Origin: Mageeibacillus sp. UBA1193
GTDB lineage: Bacteria; Bacillota; Clostridia; Saccharofermentanales; Saccharofermentanaceae
Direction of reading: 5' to 3'
Assembly (NCBI GenBank): GCA_002310155.1
Contig: DBYF01000041.1
Span: 1 to 12,453 of the forward strand
DNA: 12,453 bases
The position numbers and the translations under genes were made by a program. Positions 6,308 through 12,453 of this stretch are shown here, in pieces. Under the pieces are notes generated by a model. That model did no database searches. It was not told the DNA's origin and saw only the letters and a program-made list of their open reading frames with translations. Every line of letters begins with the position of its first letter. Positions within the stretch are counted from its first letter, which is position 1.

Positions 6308-7360
6308 ATGAAACTGAACGTGAAGAAACTGGCTTGTGTGATGCTATCGCTTTCGATGATCGCTTCGGTCACCGCCTGTAAGAAGAGCGGGAAGAAAGAA
6401 GCAGAAGGATGTATCGCGGCTACGGAAACCATTCTGAACACGATCACCGCGCTGAACAGCAAGAAAATGAAGAATCTGCAGAAGAGCTACGGCGTGGACA
6501 GTGAGGACATCGACTATCTTAAGTCGCTTTCAGGAAATGACATGGTGAAGACAGTCATGGGTAAAGCGATCGTTGAAGTCGATGAGGACAGTGCGGATGA
6601 GAAAAAGGGATCCGCTACCTGTGATGCGGTCGTAAAGCTTCCGAACTACGAGGACGCATATGACGAAGCTGATGGCGATCCGGATTCCTTTGAAGAAGAG
6701 ATCAACAAGCAGAAAGAGAAGAAGTATCAGGAAGTAAACCTGACTCTGGAATTTGATGTAGATGAGGACGAGTATACCTGGACGAATGCCTCGGATGTTC
6801 TGGAGGACCTTTTCGGAGATATGGTGGAGGTCCTCGAGTTCGATCCTTCTTTACCGGTTGATACTGAGGTAGATGATACAACGGTGAGAACCAGAACGAC
6901 ACCTCCGACAACTTCCGCGCAGGATGCGGCTCCGCTTCGTGATGTCACGGCTAAAAAAGTTGATCTGAGTGAAGATGTTATCGCTTCTGCGCTGAATGAG
7001 GCAGACCCTGAGGCAGCACAAACTCTCAATTTCTTCGATTCGGATACAGATCTTTCCGGCTTCAAACTGACAAGACTCGGAATGGCATATTCCCATTCCT
7101 ATAATGTCAATTTCTCGATCTATGTGTTTGAAAACGCGGACTCCGCAAAACAGTATTTCGAACAGACTACCGGATATATGGAAAAATACGCTGTCTCCTT
7201 CCAGAGCGAGGGTGACTGGGGATATATGTCATATCAGGTGGGTACACTTACTTTCGGAGTATACTATTCTGGTAATATATATATCAGTATGAGTATTTAC
7301 GATGGTGCTCCGGAATATGTAGATATCATTCCGAGTTTTGTAGAAGCGCTCTGCAAGTAA
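6308..7360 (+). CDS. lipoprotein sharing its N-terminal domain with the upstream gene; unknown C-terminal domain
   Basis: Predicted surface lipoprotein of 350 residues. Basic N-terminus (K2, K6, K7), hydrophobic stretch and lipobox V21-T22-A23-C24; the anchoring cysteine is residue 24, as in the upstream protein. AGGAG (6297-6301) sits 6 bases before the ATG. Residues about 34-178 align with the upstream lipoprotein over their whole length, including a cysteine near the start (C35 versus C37), LPNYEDAYDEA (111-121) and KEKKYQEVNLTLEF (136-149). A short T/P-rich linker follows (about 185-204, TTPPTTS). The C-terminal part (about 209-350) is not a solute-binding domain; it is a compact alpha/beta sequence with FSIYVFENADSAKQYFEQ and aromatic beta strands towards the end (WGYMSY, FGVYYSGNIYISMSIY). 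I do not recognise this domain. The gene starts 63 bases after its neighbour and ends 14 bases before the hydrolase gene, so all three are probably cotranscribed. Confidence 0.82.
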   Translation: MKLNVKKLACVMLSLSMIASVTACKKSGKKEAEGCIAATETILNTITALNSKKMKNLQKSYGVDSEDIDYLKSLSGNDMVKTVMGKAIVEVDEDSADEKKGSATCDAVVKLPNYEDAYDEADGDPDSFEEEINKQKEKKYQEVNLTLEFDVDEDEYTWTNASDVLEDLFGDMVEVLEFDPSLPVDTEVDDTTVRTRTTPPTTSAQDAAPLRDVTAKKVDLSEDVIASALNEADPEAAQTLNFFDSDTDLSGFKLTRLGMAYSHSYNVNFSIYVFENADSAKQYFEQTTGYMEKYAVSFQSEGDWGYMSYQVGTLTFGVYYSGNIYISMSIYDGAPEYVDIIPSFVEALCK

Positions 7361-7374
7361 AAGTAGGGAACAAC

Positions 7375-8157
7375 ATGAAGGTAACAGTTCTTTCAGAAAA
7401 CACAAGTAAAAGCGGGCTTCCGACTGAGCATGGCCTGAGCCTGTATATTGAGACGGAAAAACACCGGATCCTCTTTGATTTCGGCGCGAGTGACCTCTTT
7501 ATCCGTAATGCGGAGAACCTCGGGATCGATCTGGGCCTGGTCGACATCGCATTTCTGTCGCACGGCCATTATGATCATGGCGGCGGGCTCCTCGCTTTTC
7601 TGGAAAGAAACGGTATCGCGAATATTTATATGCATGAGGCGGTGTTTGAAGAACACTATAATGGCAGTAATGCATATATCGGCCTGGATCAGACGATCGA
7701 TGGCCATCCGCGTTATATCAAGGTCAAAGAGGACGTCAGGATCGACGATGAACTCTCATTTGTCTGCCTCGACCGGTTGAAGACCTCTATCAACGCGAAC
7801 GGTCAGAAGGTGAAACGCGGCCCATACATGGAGAAAGAAAACTATGAGCATGAGATGTATCTTCTGATCCATGAAGGTTATAAGGAGCACCTGATCAGCG
7901 GCTGCACTCACAAGGGGATCATAAATCTCGTGTATGCCTTCCGGTTTAATACATTCATTGGCGGCCTGCACACGATGAAGTACGATGAGATATGGGATGA
8001 GGATATCCTGCTTGACACGGCCAAAGCGGTCAGGAATTCCTGTGCGGATTTCTACACATGCCACTGTACCGGCCGGGATCAGTTCCTTTTCATACAGAAA
8101 GAGGCCGGAGATAAGGTAAAAGAGATATCATGCGGAGATACGATATACATCGATTGA
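7375..8157 (+). CDS. metallo-beta-lactamase-fold hydrolase, COG1237-like
   Basis: A cytoplasmic MBL-fold enzyme of 260 residues, the usual length for the group annotated as 7,8-dihydropterin-6-yl-methyl-4-(beta-D-ribofuranosyl)aminobenzene 5'-phosphate synthase-like. Visible marks are ENTSKSGLPTEHGLS near the N-terminus, where the E-H-G-L-S motif is typical of this group, and ILFDFG (32-37). The metal site S62-H-G-H-Y-D-H68 is followed by GGGL, then S175-G-C-T-H179-K-G, GGLH (196-199) and T228-C-H230-C-T-G. Metal ligands are probably H63, H65, D67, H68, H179 and H230. No signal peptide. The ATG follows TAGGGA, a weak Shine-Dalgarno, 14 bases after the previous stop, so translation may be coupled. 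It is the last gene before a strong terminator. The family is clear. The synthase name comes from an archaeal pathway and should not be taken as its true reaction; the substrate is unknown. Confidence 0.88.
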   Translation: MKVTVLSENTSKSGLPTEHGLSLYIETEKHRILFDFGASDLFIRNAENLGIDLGLVDIAFLSHGHYDHGGGLLAFLERNGIANIYMHEAVFEEHYNGSNAYIGLDQTIDGHPRYIKVKEDVRIDDELSFVCLDRLKTSINANGQKVKRGPYMEKENYEHEMYLLIHEGYKEHLISGCTHKGIINLVYAFRFNTFIGGLHTMKYDEIWDEDILLDTAKAVRNSCADFYTCHCTGRDQFLFIQKEAGDKVKEISCGDTIYID

Positions 8158-8189
8158 CCGGAGGATGCTCGGTATAAAACAGGTCACAG

Positions 8190-8222
8190 GCGGGGAAGAG
8201 AAACCTCTTTCCCGCTTTTATA
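8190..8222 (+). terminator. intrinsic terminator of the lipoprotein/hydrolase operon
   Basis: An 11-bp GC-rich stem (8190-8200 with 8205-8215, one G-U pair) around the loop AAAC is followed by TTTTATAT. It lies 32 bases past the hydrolase stop and closes the three-gene operon. Confidence 0.9.
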
Positions 8223-8254
8223 TTCAGAATATATAAGAAGAAGCGTAAAAACCC

Positions 8255-8282
8255 TTGCATCTTTTCTTTTCTCTGATATCAT
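8255..8282 (+). promoter_or_regulatory. probable sigma-A promoter of the symporter gene
   Basis: TTGCAT (8255-8260), a 16-base pyrimidine-rich spacer and TATCAT (8277-8282) lie downstream of the operon terminator. The predicted start near 8289 leaves a leader of about 80 bases before the symporter ATG. Confidence 0.6.
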
Positions 8283-8289
8283 GGGAATG

Positions 8290-8368
8290 TAGTTTTTATG
8301 CCCCTTTTCGGGGACGAAAGTAAAAGTAGGGCTGTCATTTCTTATCGGCAGCAGAAGGATGGTAGATT
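8290..8368 (+). promoter_or_regulatory. structured 5' leader of the symporter gene
   Basis: Two short hairpins can be drawn: CCCC (8301-8304) with GGGG (8310-8313), and GCTGTC (8331-8336) with GGCAGC (8347-8352, one G-U), the second directly abutting AGAAGGA (8353-8359). A mutually exclusive pairing of GCCC (8300-8303) with GGGC (8329-8332) would break both. I recognise no known riboswitch class. Function is unproven. Confidence 0.3.
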
Positions 8369-9991
8369 ATGGATTCTCTTGATCTCTTGTACGGGATAGT
8401 CATTGTCGTGTTCTTCGCAATGATTATCGGGGTAGGTCTGTACTCAAGAAAAAACACTAAAGACGTTTCTTCTTTTGTACTTGGCGGCAGAAAGGTAGGA
8501 CCGTGGCTCACAGCGTTCTCCTTTGGTGCAACGTATTTTTCCGCAGTTATCTTTATTGGTTATGCAGGTAAGTTCGGATGGGACTTCGGTGTTTCGGCAC
8601 TGTGGATCGGTCTGGGCAATGCTTTCATCGGTTCTCTCGCAGCGTGGGTTATCCTCGGTAAGAGATGCCGTATCATGACCAAAACATTAAACACGAACAC
8701 GATGCCGGATTTCTTCGGTAAGCGTTATAACTCCAAGGCTCTCCGTATCGCGGCGGCGCTGATCATCTTCGTATTCATGATCCCTTACTCCGCTTCGGTA
8801 TTTAACGGACTTTCCTATCTCTTTACATCCGCGCTCCGTCTCGACCGTATCAGCAACGGTTACGAGATCTGCATTATCGTAATGAGTGTTCTCGCGGCGA
8901 CATATGTAATCCTCGGCGGTTACATGTCCACAGCGATCAATGACTTTATCCAGGGCATGATCATGATCGTCGGTATCGTCATGACGATCGTATGCGTCCT
9001 GAATTACCATGGTGGTCTGATGTCCTCTATGACTGAACTCTCTAAGGTGCCGGCTGCAAACGGTTCTTCCTTCCAGGGCGTTTATTCTTCACTCTTCGGA
9101 CCTGAGCCTCTCAATCTCCTGGGTGTAGTTATCCTGACTTCTCTTGGTACATGGGGCCTTCCGCAGATGGTTCAGAAGTTCTATTCCATCAAGGACGACA
9201 AATCCGTTCATACAGCAACGATCGTATCCACGATCTTCGCAGTTATCATTGCAGGCGGTTCCTACTTCATGGGAGGTTTCGCCCGTATCTTCATTACAGA
9301 AAACAACATTGACAGCATCAAGACCGCTTCCGGCGGACTGAATATGGATAAGATCATGCCGATCATTCTTGATCAGGCGATCCCGACTCTTCTGATCGCG
9401 ATCCTCGTCGTACTCGTTCTGTCGGCTTCCATGTCCACACTGACATCGCTGGTTTTGACATCCAGTTCCACGATCACACTCGATGTTCTCGCAGATAATG
9501 TTATCAAAGATATGACAGAGAAGAAGAAGGTCAGCATTATCCGTCTGCTCCTTGCTTTCTTCGTACTCGTTTCTATGGCGCTGGCGATCTACTCTTACCG
9601 CTCCAATGACGTATACATCACCAAGCTGATGTCCATCTCCTGGGGTGCTATGGCCGGTTCCTTCCTGGCTCCGTTCCTTTACGGTCTGTTCTGGAAGGGC
9701 GTTACCAAGGCAGCTGTATGGGCTTCCTTTATCAGTGGTGTCGGCATTACCGTATCCCACCTGATCCTCAGCAACGGCGCACTCTTTGGTCATAACTTCA
9801 AGTTCCCGACAGGTCTTCCGATCAACCTCGCATCCCCGATCAATGCAGGTGCTTTTGCCATGCTGTTTGGTCTGATCGTGGTACCGGTCGTATCCTGGAT
9901 CTCTCCGAAGCTGGATAAGAAGGTTATCGATGCGGCTTTCAAGGATATGCCGAAGGACATCCCGGCGAGAATTGATGATATTAAAGAGTAA
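8369..9991 (+). CDS. sodium:solute symporter family (SSS, LeuT fold) transporter
   Basis: An integral membrane protein of 540 residues that would use the sodium gradient to drive solute uptake. About 13 hydrophobic segments are visible, as expected for this family. Family marks are YF-S-A-V near residue 60, the SSS signature region starting G183-G-Y-M-S-T-A-I-N-D-F-x-Q-G-M and continuing through a hydrophobic helix to about 204, and W262-G-L-P-Q-M-V-Q-K-F-Y, followed by short charged residues. The hydrophilic C-terminus (KKVIDAAFKDM onwards) is cytoplasmic. The ATG follows AGAAGGA by 9 bases. The gene has its own promoter and lies 67 bases before iorA in the same direction. Members carry proline, pantothenate, sugars, acetate, aryl acids and others. 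The substrate cannot be read from the sequence; a link to the aryl 2-keto acid enzyme downstream is suggested only by adjacency. Confidence 0.93.
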   Translation: MDSLDLLYGIVIVVFFAMIIGVGLYSRKNTKDVSSFVLGGRKVGPWLTAFSFGATYFSAVIFIGYAGKFGWDFGVSALWIGLGNAFIGSLAAWVILGKRCRIMTKTLNTNTMPDFFGKRYNSKALRIAAALIIFVFMIPYSASVFNGLSYLFTSALRLDRISNGYEICIIVMSVLAATYVILGGYMSTAINDFIQGMIMIVGIVMTIVCVLNYHGGLMSSMTELSKVPAANGSSFQGVYSSLFGPEPLNLLGVVILTSLGTWGLPQMVQKFYSIKDDKSVHTATIVSTIFAVIIAGGSYFMGGFARIFITENNIDSIKTASGGLNMDKIMPIILDQAIPTLLIAILVVLVLSASMSTLTSLVLTSSSTITLDVLADNVIKDMTEKKKVSIIRLLLAFFVLVSMALAIYSYRSNDVYITKLMSISWGAMAGSFLAPFLYGLFWKGVTKAAVWASFISGVGITVSHLILSNGALFGHNFKFPTGLPINLASPINAGAFAMLFGLIVVPVVSWISPKLDKKVIDAAFKDMPKDIPARIDDIKE

Positions 9992-9995
9992 ATCG

Positions 9996-10004
9996 TGATA
10001 CAAT
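9996..10004 (+). promoter_or_regulatory. extended -10 promoter candidate for iorAB
   Basis: TG-A-TACAAT (TG at 9996-9997, TACAAT at 9999-10004) begins 4 bases after the symporter stop. No good -35 box lies 17 bases upstream (TGATAT), which is acceptable for extended -10 promoters. A start near 10011 would give a leader of about 48 bases. No terminator separates the symporter from iorA, so read-through is also possible. Confidence 0.4.
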
Positions 10005-10020
10005 AGACGGGTGCTAATTC

Positions 10021-10032
10021 TAGTGAACACTA
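10021..10032. promoter_or_regulatory. palindrome TAGTG-AA-CACTA, possible operator of iorAB
   Basis: A 5+5 bp inverted repeat with a 2-base centre sits just downstream of the presumed start site and 12 bases before the GAGGT ribosome binding site (10046-10050). A 2-base centre cannot form an RNA hairpin loop at full pairing, so a protein-binding DNA site is more likely than an RNA element. The regulator is unknown. Confidence 0.35.
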
Positions 10033-10058
10033 ACTGAATATAAGTGAGGTAAGAAGAA

Positions 10059-11828
10059 GTGAAACAGATCATGTTAGGTAATGAAGCTGTTGCACGTGGC
10101 GCTTACGAGGCGGGAGTAAAGGTCGTTTCCTCCTACCCGGGCACCCCGAGCACAGAGATCACTGAGACGATCGCCACCTATGACCGCATCTACTGCGAGT
10201 GGGCGACGAATGAGAAGGTAGCATCCGAGGTAGCGATCGGTGCTTCTATCCGTGGCGCGCGTGCCATGACATGCATGAAGCATGTTGGTATGAACGTAGC
10301 GGCTGACCCGATGTTTACTGCTGCATATGAAGGCGTCAACGGCGGTCTGGTATTTGTCGTCGCTGATGACCCGGGCATGCACAGTTCGCAGGACGAACAG
10401 GACAGCAGAAACTATGGCCGTGCCGCTAAGCTCATGATCCTTGAGCCGTCGGACAGCCAGGAGTGCAAGGACTTCGCCAAGAAGGCTTTCGAACTCTCCG
10501 AGCGTTTCGATACACCTGTTATCCTCAGAATGCACACCCGAGTATCTCACTCCCGTTCTATTGTTGAACTCTCTGATCCGGAAGACATCGTCGTCAAGCC
10601 GTATGAGAAGAACGTGAATAAGTACGTTATGATGCCGGCAATGGCTATCAAGCGTCATGTCGTTGTTGAGCAGAGAACCCTCGATATCGCGAAGGCTTCC
10701 AACGAGGAGTTCCTCGGCATGGGCATCCACAAGATCGAGATGAACGACACCAAGCTCGGTATCATTACTGCCGGTGCTTCTTACCAGTATGTTAAGGAAG
10801 GCGTTCCGACAGCTTCTGTCCTGAAGCTCGGCTGTGTATGGCCGCTTCCGATGGATCTGATCCGTGACTTCGCTTCCAAGGTCGACCGTCTGGTCGTTGT
10901 AGAGGAGCTTGATCCGTTCATGGAGACAGAGATCAAGGCAGCAGGTATTGCCTGCGAAGGTAAGGACCTGTTCACTCTGCAGGGCGAATACAATTCCAGA
11001 ATGATCCGTTCCGTACTTTCTTCGGAAGCTCTTCCGGAAAAAGCACTGGACCTCGACAAACTTCCGCAGGCTCCGGGCCGTCCGCCGCTTCTTTGCGCCG
11101 GCTGTCCGCATAAGGGCATGTTCCTCGCTCTCAACAGAGCAAAGGTACAGGTCATGGGCGATATCGGATGCTATACACTCGGTACACTTCCGCCGACAGC
11201 AGCTATGGACGTTTCCGTCTGCATGGGTGCTTCGGTAGGTATGGCTCACGGTTTTGACAAGGCTTCCGATGGCGAAGACAGCAAGAAGACTGTCGCTGTT
11301 ATCGGTGACTCCACATTCCTTCACTCCGGTATCACGAACCTGATCAACGCGGTATATAACCAGAGCGCGATCACTGTCATGATCCTCGATAACTCCATCA
11401 CGGGTATGACAGGTCATCAGCAGAATCCTGCTTCCGGTAAGAACATCCGCCTGCAGCCGGCTCCGGCCATTGACCTTGAGACACTCTGCAGAAGCGTCGG
11501 TGTTACTTCCGTAAGAACCGTTGATCCGGTAGATACTTATGAAGTAGAGAAGATCGTTAAGGAAGAGATCGCAAAGGATTGCGTATCCGTTATCATCGTA
11601 CGCCGTCCGTGTGCGCTGATCCCGACAGGAAAGAAGCCGAAGGGTGTTTCCATCGTACTGGATGACGAGGCCTGCAAGAAGTGCGGTGCCTGCTCCCGTA
11701 TCATGTGCCCGGCGCTCGTTGCCGGTGAAGATAAGAAGCCGGTCATCGATCCGGAAGCCTGCAATGCTTGCGGTCTTTGCATCAATATGTGTAAGTTCAA
11801 TGCACTGAGCAAGAAAGAGGAGGCGTAA
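10059..11828 (+). CDS. iorA: indolepyruvate:ferredoxin oxidoreductase, alpha subunit
   Basis: The alpha subunit of the oxygen-sensitive enzyme that converts aryl pyruvates (indolepyruvate, phenylpyruvate, hydroxyphenylpyruvate) plus CoA to aryl-acetyl-CoA, CO2 and reduced ferredoxin. The N-terminus GNEAVARGAYEAGV then SYPGTPSTEI is the pyrimidine-binding and pyruvate-oxidoreductase-like region. The thiamine diphosphate domain has GDIGCYTLG, then G416-D-S418 and D444-N445, the GDG-type motif spaced as expected. The C-terminus holds two [4Fe-4S] sites: C539-x2-C542-x2-C545-x4-C550-P and C568-x2-C571-x2-C574-x3-C578. The x4 spacing in the first cluster is a variation on the usual x3. At 589 residues it is close to family length. 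It starts with GTG, 8 bases after GAGGT; the next ATG (residue 5) would cut the conserved start of the family. Codons strongly favour AAG for lysine and look tuned for high expression. Confidence 0.96.
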   Translation: MKQIMLGNEAVARGAYEAGVKVVSSYPGTPSTEITETIATYDRIYCEWATNEKVASEVAIGASIRGARAMTCMKHVGMNVAADPMFTAAYEGVNGGLVFVVADDPGMHSSQDEQDSRNYGRAAKLMILEPSDSQECKDFAKKAFELSERFDTPVILRMHTRVSHSRSIVELSDPEDIVVKPYEKNVNKYVMMPAMAIKRHVVVEQRTLDIAKASNEEFLGMGIHKIEMNDTKLGIITAGASYQYVKEGVPTASVLKLGCVWPLPMDLIRDFASKVDRLVVVEELDPFMETEIKAAGIACEGKDLFTLQGEYNSRMIRSVLSSEALPEKALDLDKLPQAPGRPPLLCAGCPHKGMFLALNRAKVQVMGDIGCYTLGTLPPTAAMDVSVCMGASVGMAHGFDKASDGEDSKKTVAVIGDSTFLHSGITNLINAVYNQSAITVMILDNSITGMTGHQQNPASGKNIRLQPAPAIDLETLCRSVGVTSVRTVDPVDTYEVEKIVKEEIAKDCVSVIIVRRPCALIPTGKKPKGVSIVLDDEACKKCGACSRIMCPALVAGEDKKPVIDPEACNACGLCINMCKFNALSKKEEA

Positions 11829-11829
11829 T

Positions 11830-12426
11830 ATGGCAAAGGATATTTCAATCGTACTCGCCGGCGTCGGCGGACAGGGAACTCTTATTGCCGGTAAGCTTCT
11901 CGGCATTCTTGCCATGAAGCAGGGCCTGGATATCAAGGTATCTGAGGTACACGGTATGAGCCAGCGTGGCGGTTCCGTTATTACATACGTAAGAATGGGT
12001 GAGAAGGTCTACTCACCGATCATCGAAGAAGGTATGGCTGACTATGTTCTCGCTTTCGAAGAAGTCGAGGCAGTCCGCTGGGCAAACCTGCTGAAGAAGG
12101 ATGGTATCCTTCTCGTTAACTCCCAGAAGATCAAATCTCTTCCTGTACTGCTCGGAAATGCCGAGTATCCGGAGAACATCAAGGATTCCCTGGACGCTTC
12201 TGCTTCCGGTAACACGAAGATCGTTGAGTTTGATGCTCTTTCTGCAGCTCTTTCCTGCGGCAGCAGTAAGGCAGTTAACATGGTCATGGTCGGTGCGCTT
12301 TCGGCAGGTATGGACTTCCCGAAGGAACTCTGGATCGAGGCTATCAACGAAGCGTTCGCTTCAAAGGCTAAGCTGATCCCGATGAACGTCGAAGCTTTTA
12401 ACAAAGGCAGAGATTTCGTTTCGTAA
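11830..12426 (+). CDS. iorB: indolepyruvate:ferredoxin oxidoreductase, beta subunit
   Basis: A beta subunit of 198 residues, corresponding to the gamma-type (catalytic) domain of pyruvate:ferredoxin oxidoreductases, and the obligate partner of IorA in the cytoplasm. The N-terminal nucleotide-fold motif G11-V-G-G-Q-G16 and the strongly conserved E39-V-H-G-M-S-Q-R-G-G-S-V50 are complete. Only one base separates it from the iorA stop, and its ribosome binding site GAGGAGG (11817-11823) lies inside the end of iorA, so the two subunits are translationally coupled. The length is normal for the family and the stop TAA is inside the window. Confidence 0.96.
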   Translation: MAKDISIVLAGVGGQGTLIAGKLLGILAMKQGLDIKVSEVHGMSQRGGSVITYVRMGEKVYSPIIEEGMADYVLAFEEVEAVRWANLLKKDGILLVNSQKIKSLPVLLGNAEYPENIKDSLDASASGNTKIVEFDALSAALSCGSSKAVNMVMVGALSAGMDFPKELWIEAINEAFASKAKLIPMNVEAFNKGRDFVS

Positions 12427-12442
12427 AAGCAGCTTGTTGCGA

Positions 12443-12448
12443 TATAAT
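12443..12448 (+). promoter_or_regulatory. possible -10 box of a downstream gene
   Basis: A perfect TATAAT appears 17 bases after the iorB stop. The hexamer 17 bases upstream (TTCGTA) is a poor -35 box, and the window ends 5 bases later, so this is only a hint that a new transcript starts here. Confidence 0.25.
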
Positions 12449-12453
12449 AGAAT

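Noticed and set aside
7355..8331. A 14-base identical stretch AAGTAAAAGTAGGG at 7355-7368 and 8318-8331
   Set aside because: A single 14-base match in about 12 kb is near what chance allows, and the two copies sit in different contexts (one spans a stop codon and a weak ribosome binding site).
8298..8399. A 33-codon open frame in the symporter leader overlapping the symporter start in another frame
   Set aside because: No ribosome binding site precedes its ATG, which would lie only about 9 bases from the predicted transcript start, and the peptide has no recognisable features.
9089..10072. A 327-codon open frame on the minus strand opposite the symporter gene
   Set aside because: Its low-complexity polar composition is the usual reverse of a membrane protein gene; the plus strand holds a clear full-length transporter.
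10074..11936. A 620-codon open frame on the minus strand opposite iorA and the start of iorB
   Set aside because: It mirrors the codon bias of iorA, has no family motif or ribosome binding site, and iorA/iorB carry complete motif sets on the plus strand.
1..12453. CRISPR arrays, insertion sequences, attachment sites or prophage genes
   Set aside because: No regular direct repeats, terminal inverted repeats, transposase, integrase or phage-like genes were seen; the tRNA-Leu gene is not followed by an integrase or by a copy of its 3' end.

Overview
The window looks like a chromosomal segment of an anaerobic Clostridia-type Firmicute (Bacillota), probably from a gut or rumen lineage. The evidence is strong AGGAGG-type ribosome binding sites, sigma-A promoters with near-consensus TTGACA/TATAAT boxes, Gram-positive style lipoproteins with T/P-rich linkers, and a strictly anaerobic 2-keto acid:ferredoxin oxidoreductase. 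Gene density is high, no gap exceeds about 215 bases, and no mobile element, CRISPR array or rRNA is visible. The species cannot be named from this sequence.

Layout. (1) Positions 2-2431 (+) hold the 3' part of a large beta-propeller protein. Its first residues and its last residues match the linker and tail that flank WD40 propellers in TIR/STAND-type signalling proteins, so the effector or NTPase part should lie just outside the window. (2) It converges with, and overlaps by 8 bp, a DHH/DHHA1 phosphoesterase gene (2424-3914, minus) that carries an unusual C-terminal extension of about 190 residues. (3) A tRNA-Leu(GAG) gene with encoded CCA has a consensus promoter and its own terminator (4003-4170). 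(4) A probable operon (4247-8220) encodes two lipoproteins that share a paralogous N-terminal domain but have different C-terminal modules, one of them an ABC-type solute-binding domain, followed by a cytoplasmic metallo-beta-lactamase-fold hydrolase and a strong terminator. No ABC permease is present. (5) A sodium:solute symporter gene has its own promoter and a structured leader. (6) It is followed by iorA and iorB, the two subunits of indolepyruvate:ferredoxin oxidoreductase, with a probable own promoter and a palindrome between promoter and ribosome binding site.

How the genes may work together. IorA and IorB form one enzyme that oxidatively decarboxylates aryl 2-keto acids made by transamination of aromatic amino acids, giving aryl-acetyl-CoA and reduced ferredoxin. 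The symporter upstream could import a related substrate or export-coupled solute, but this rests on adjacency only. The lipoprotein pair plus hydrolase is the least explained part of the window and the best candidate for an undescribed system: a surface solute-binding lipoprotein and a sister lipoprotein built on the same stalk domain, without transporter genes.
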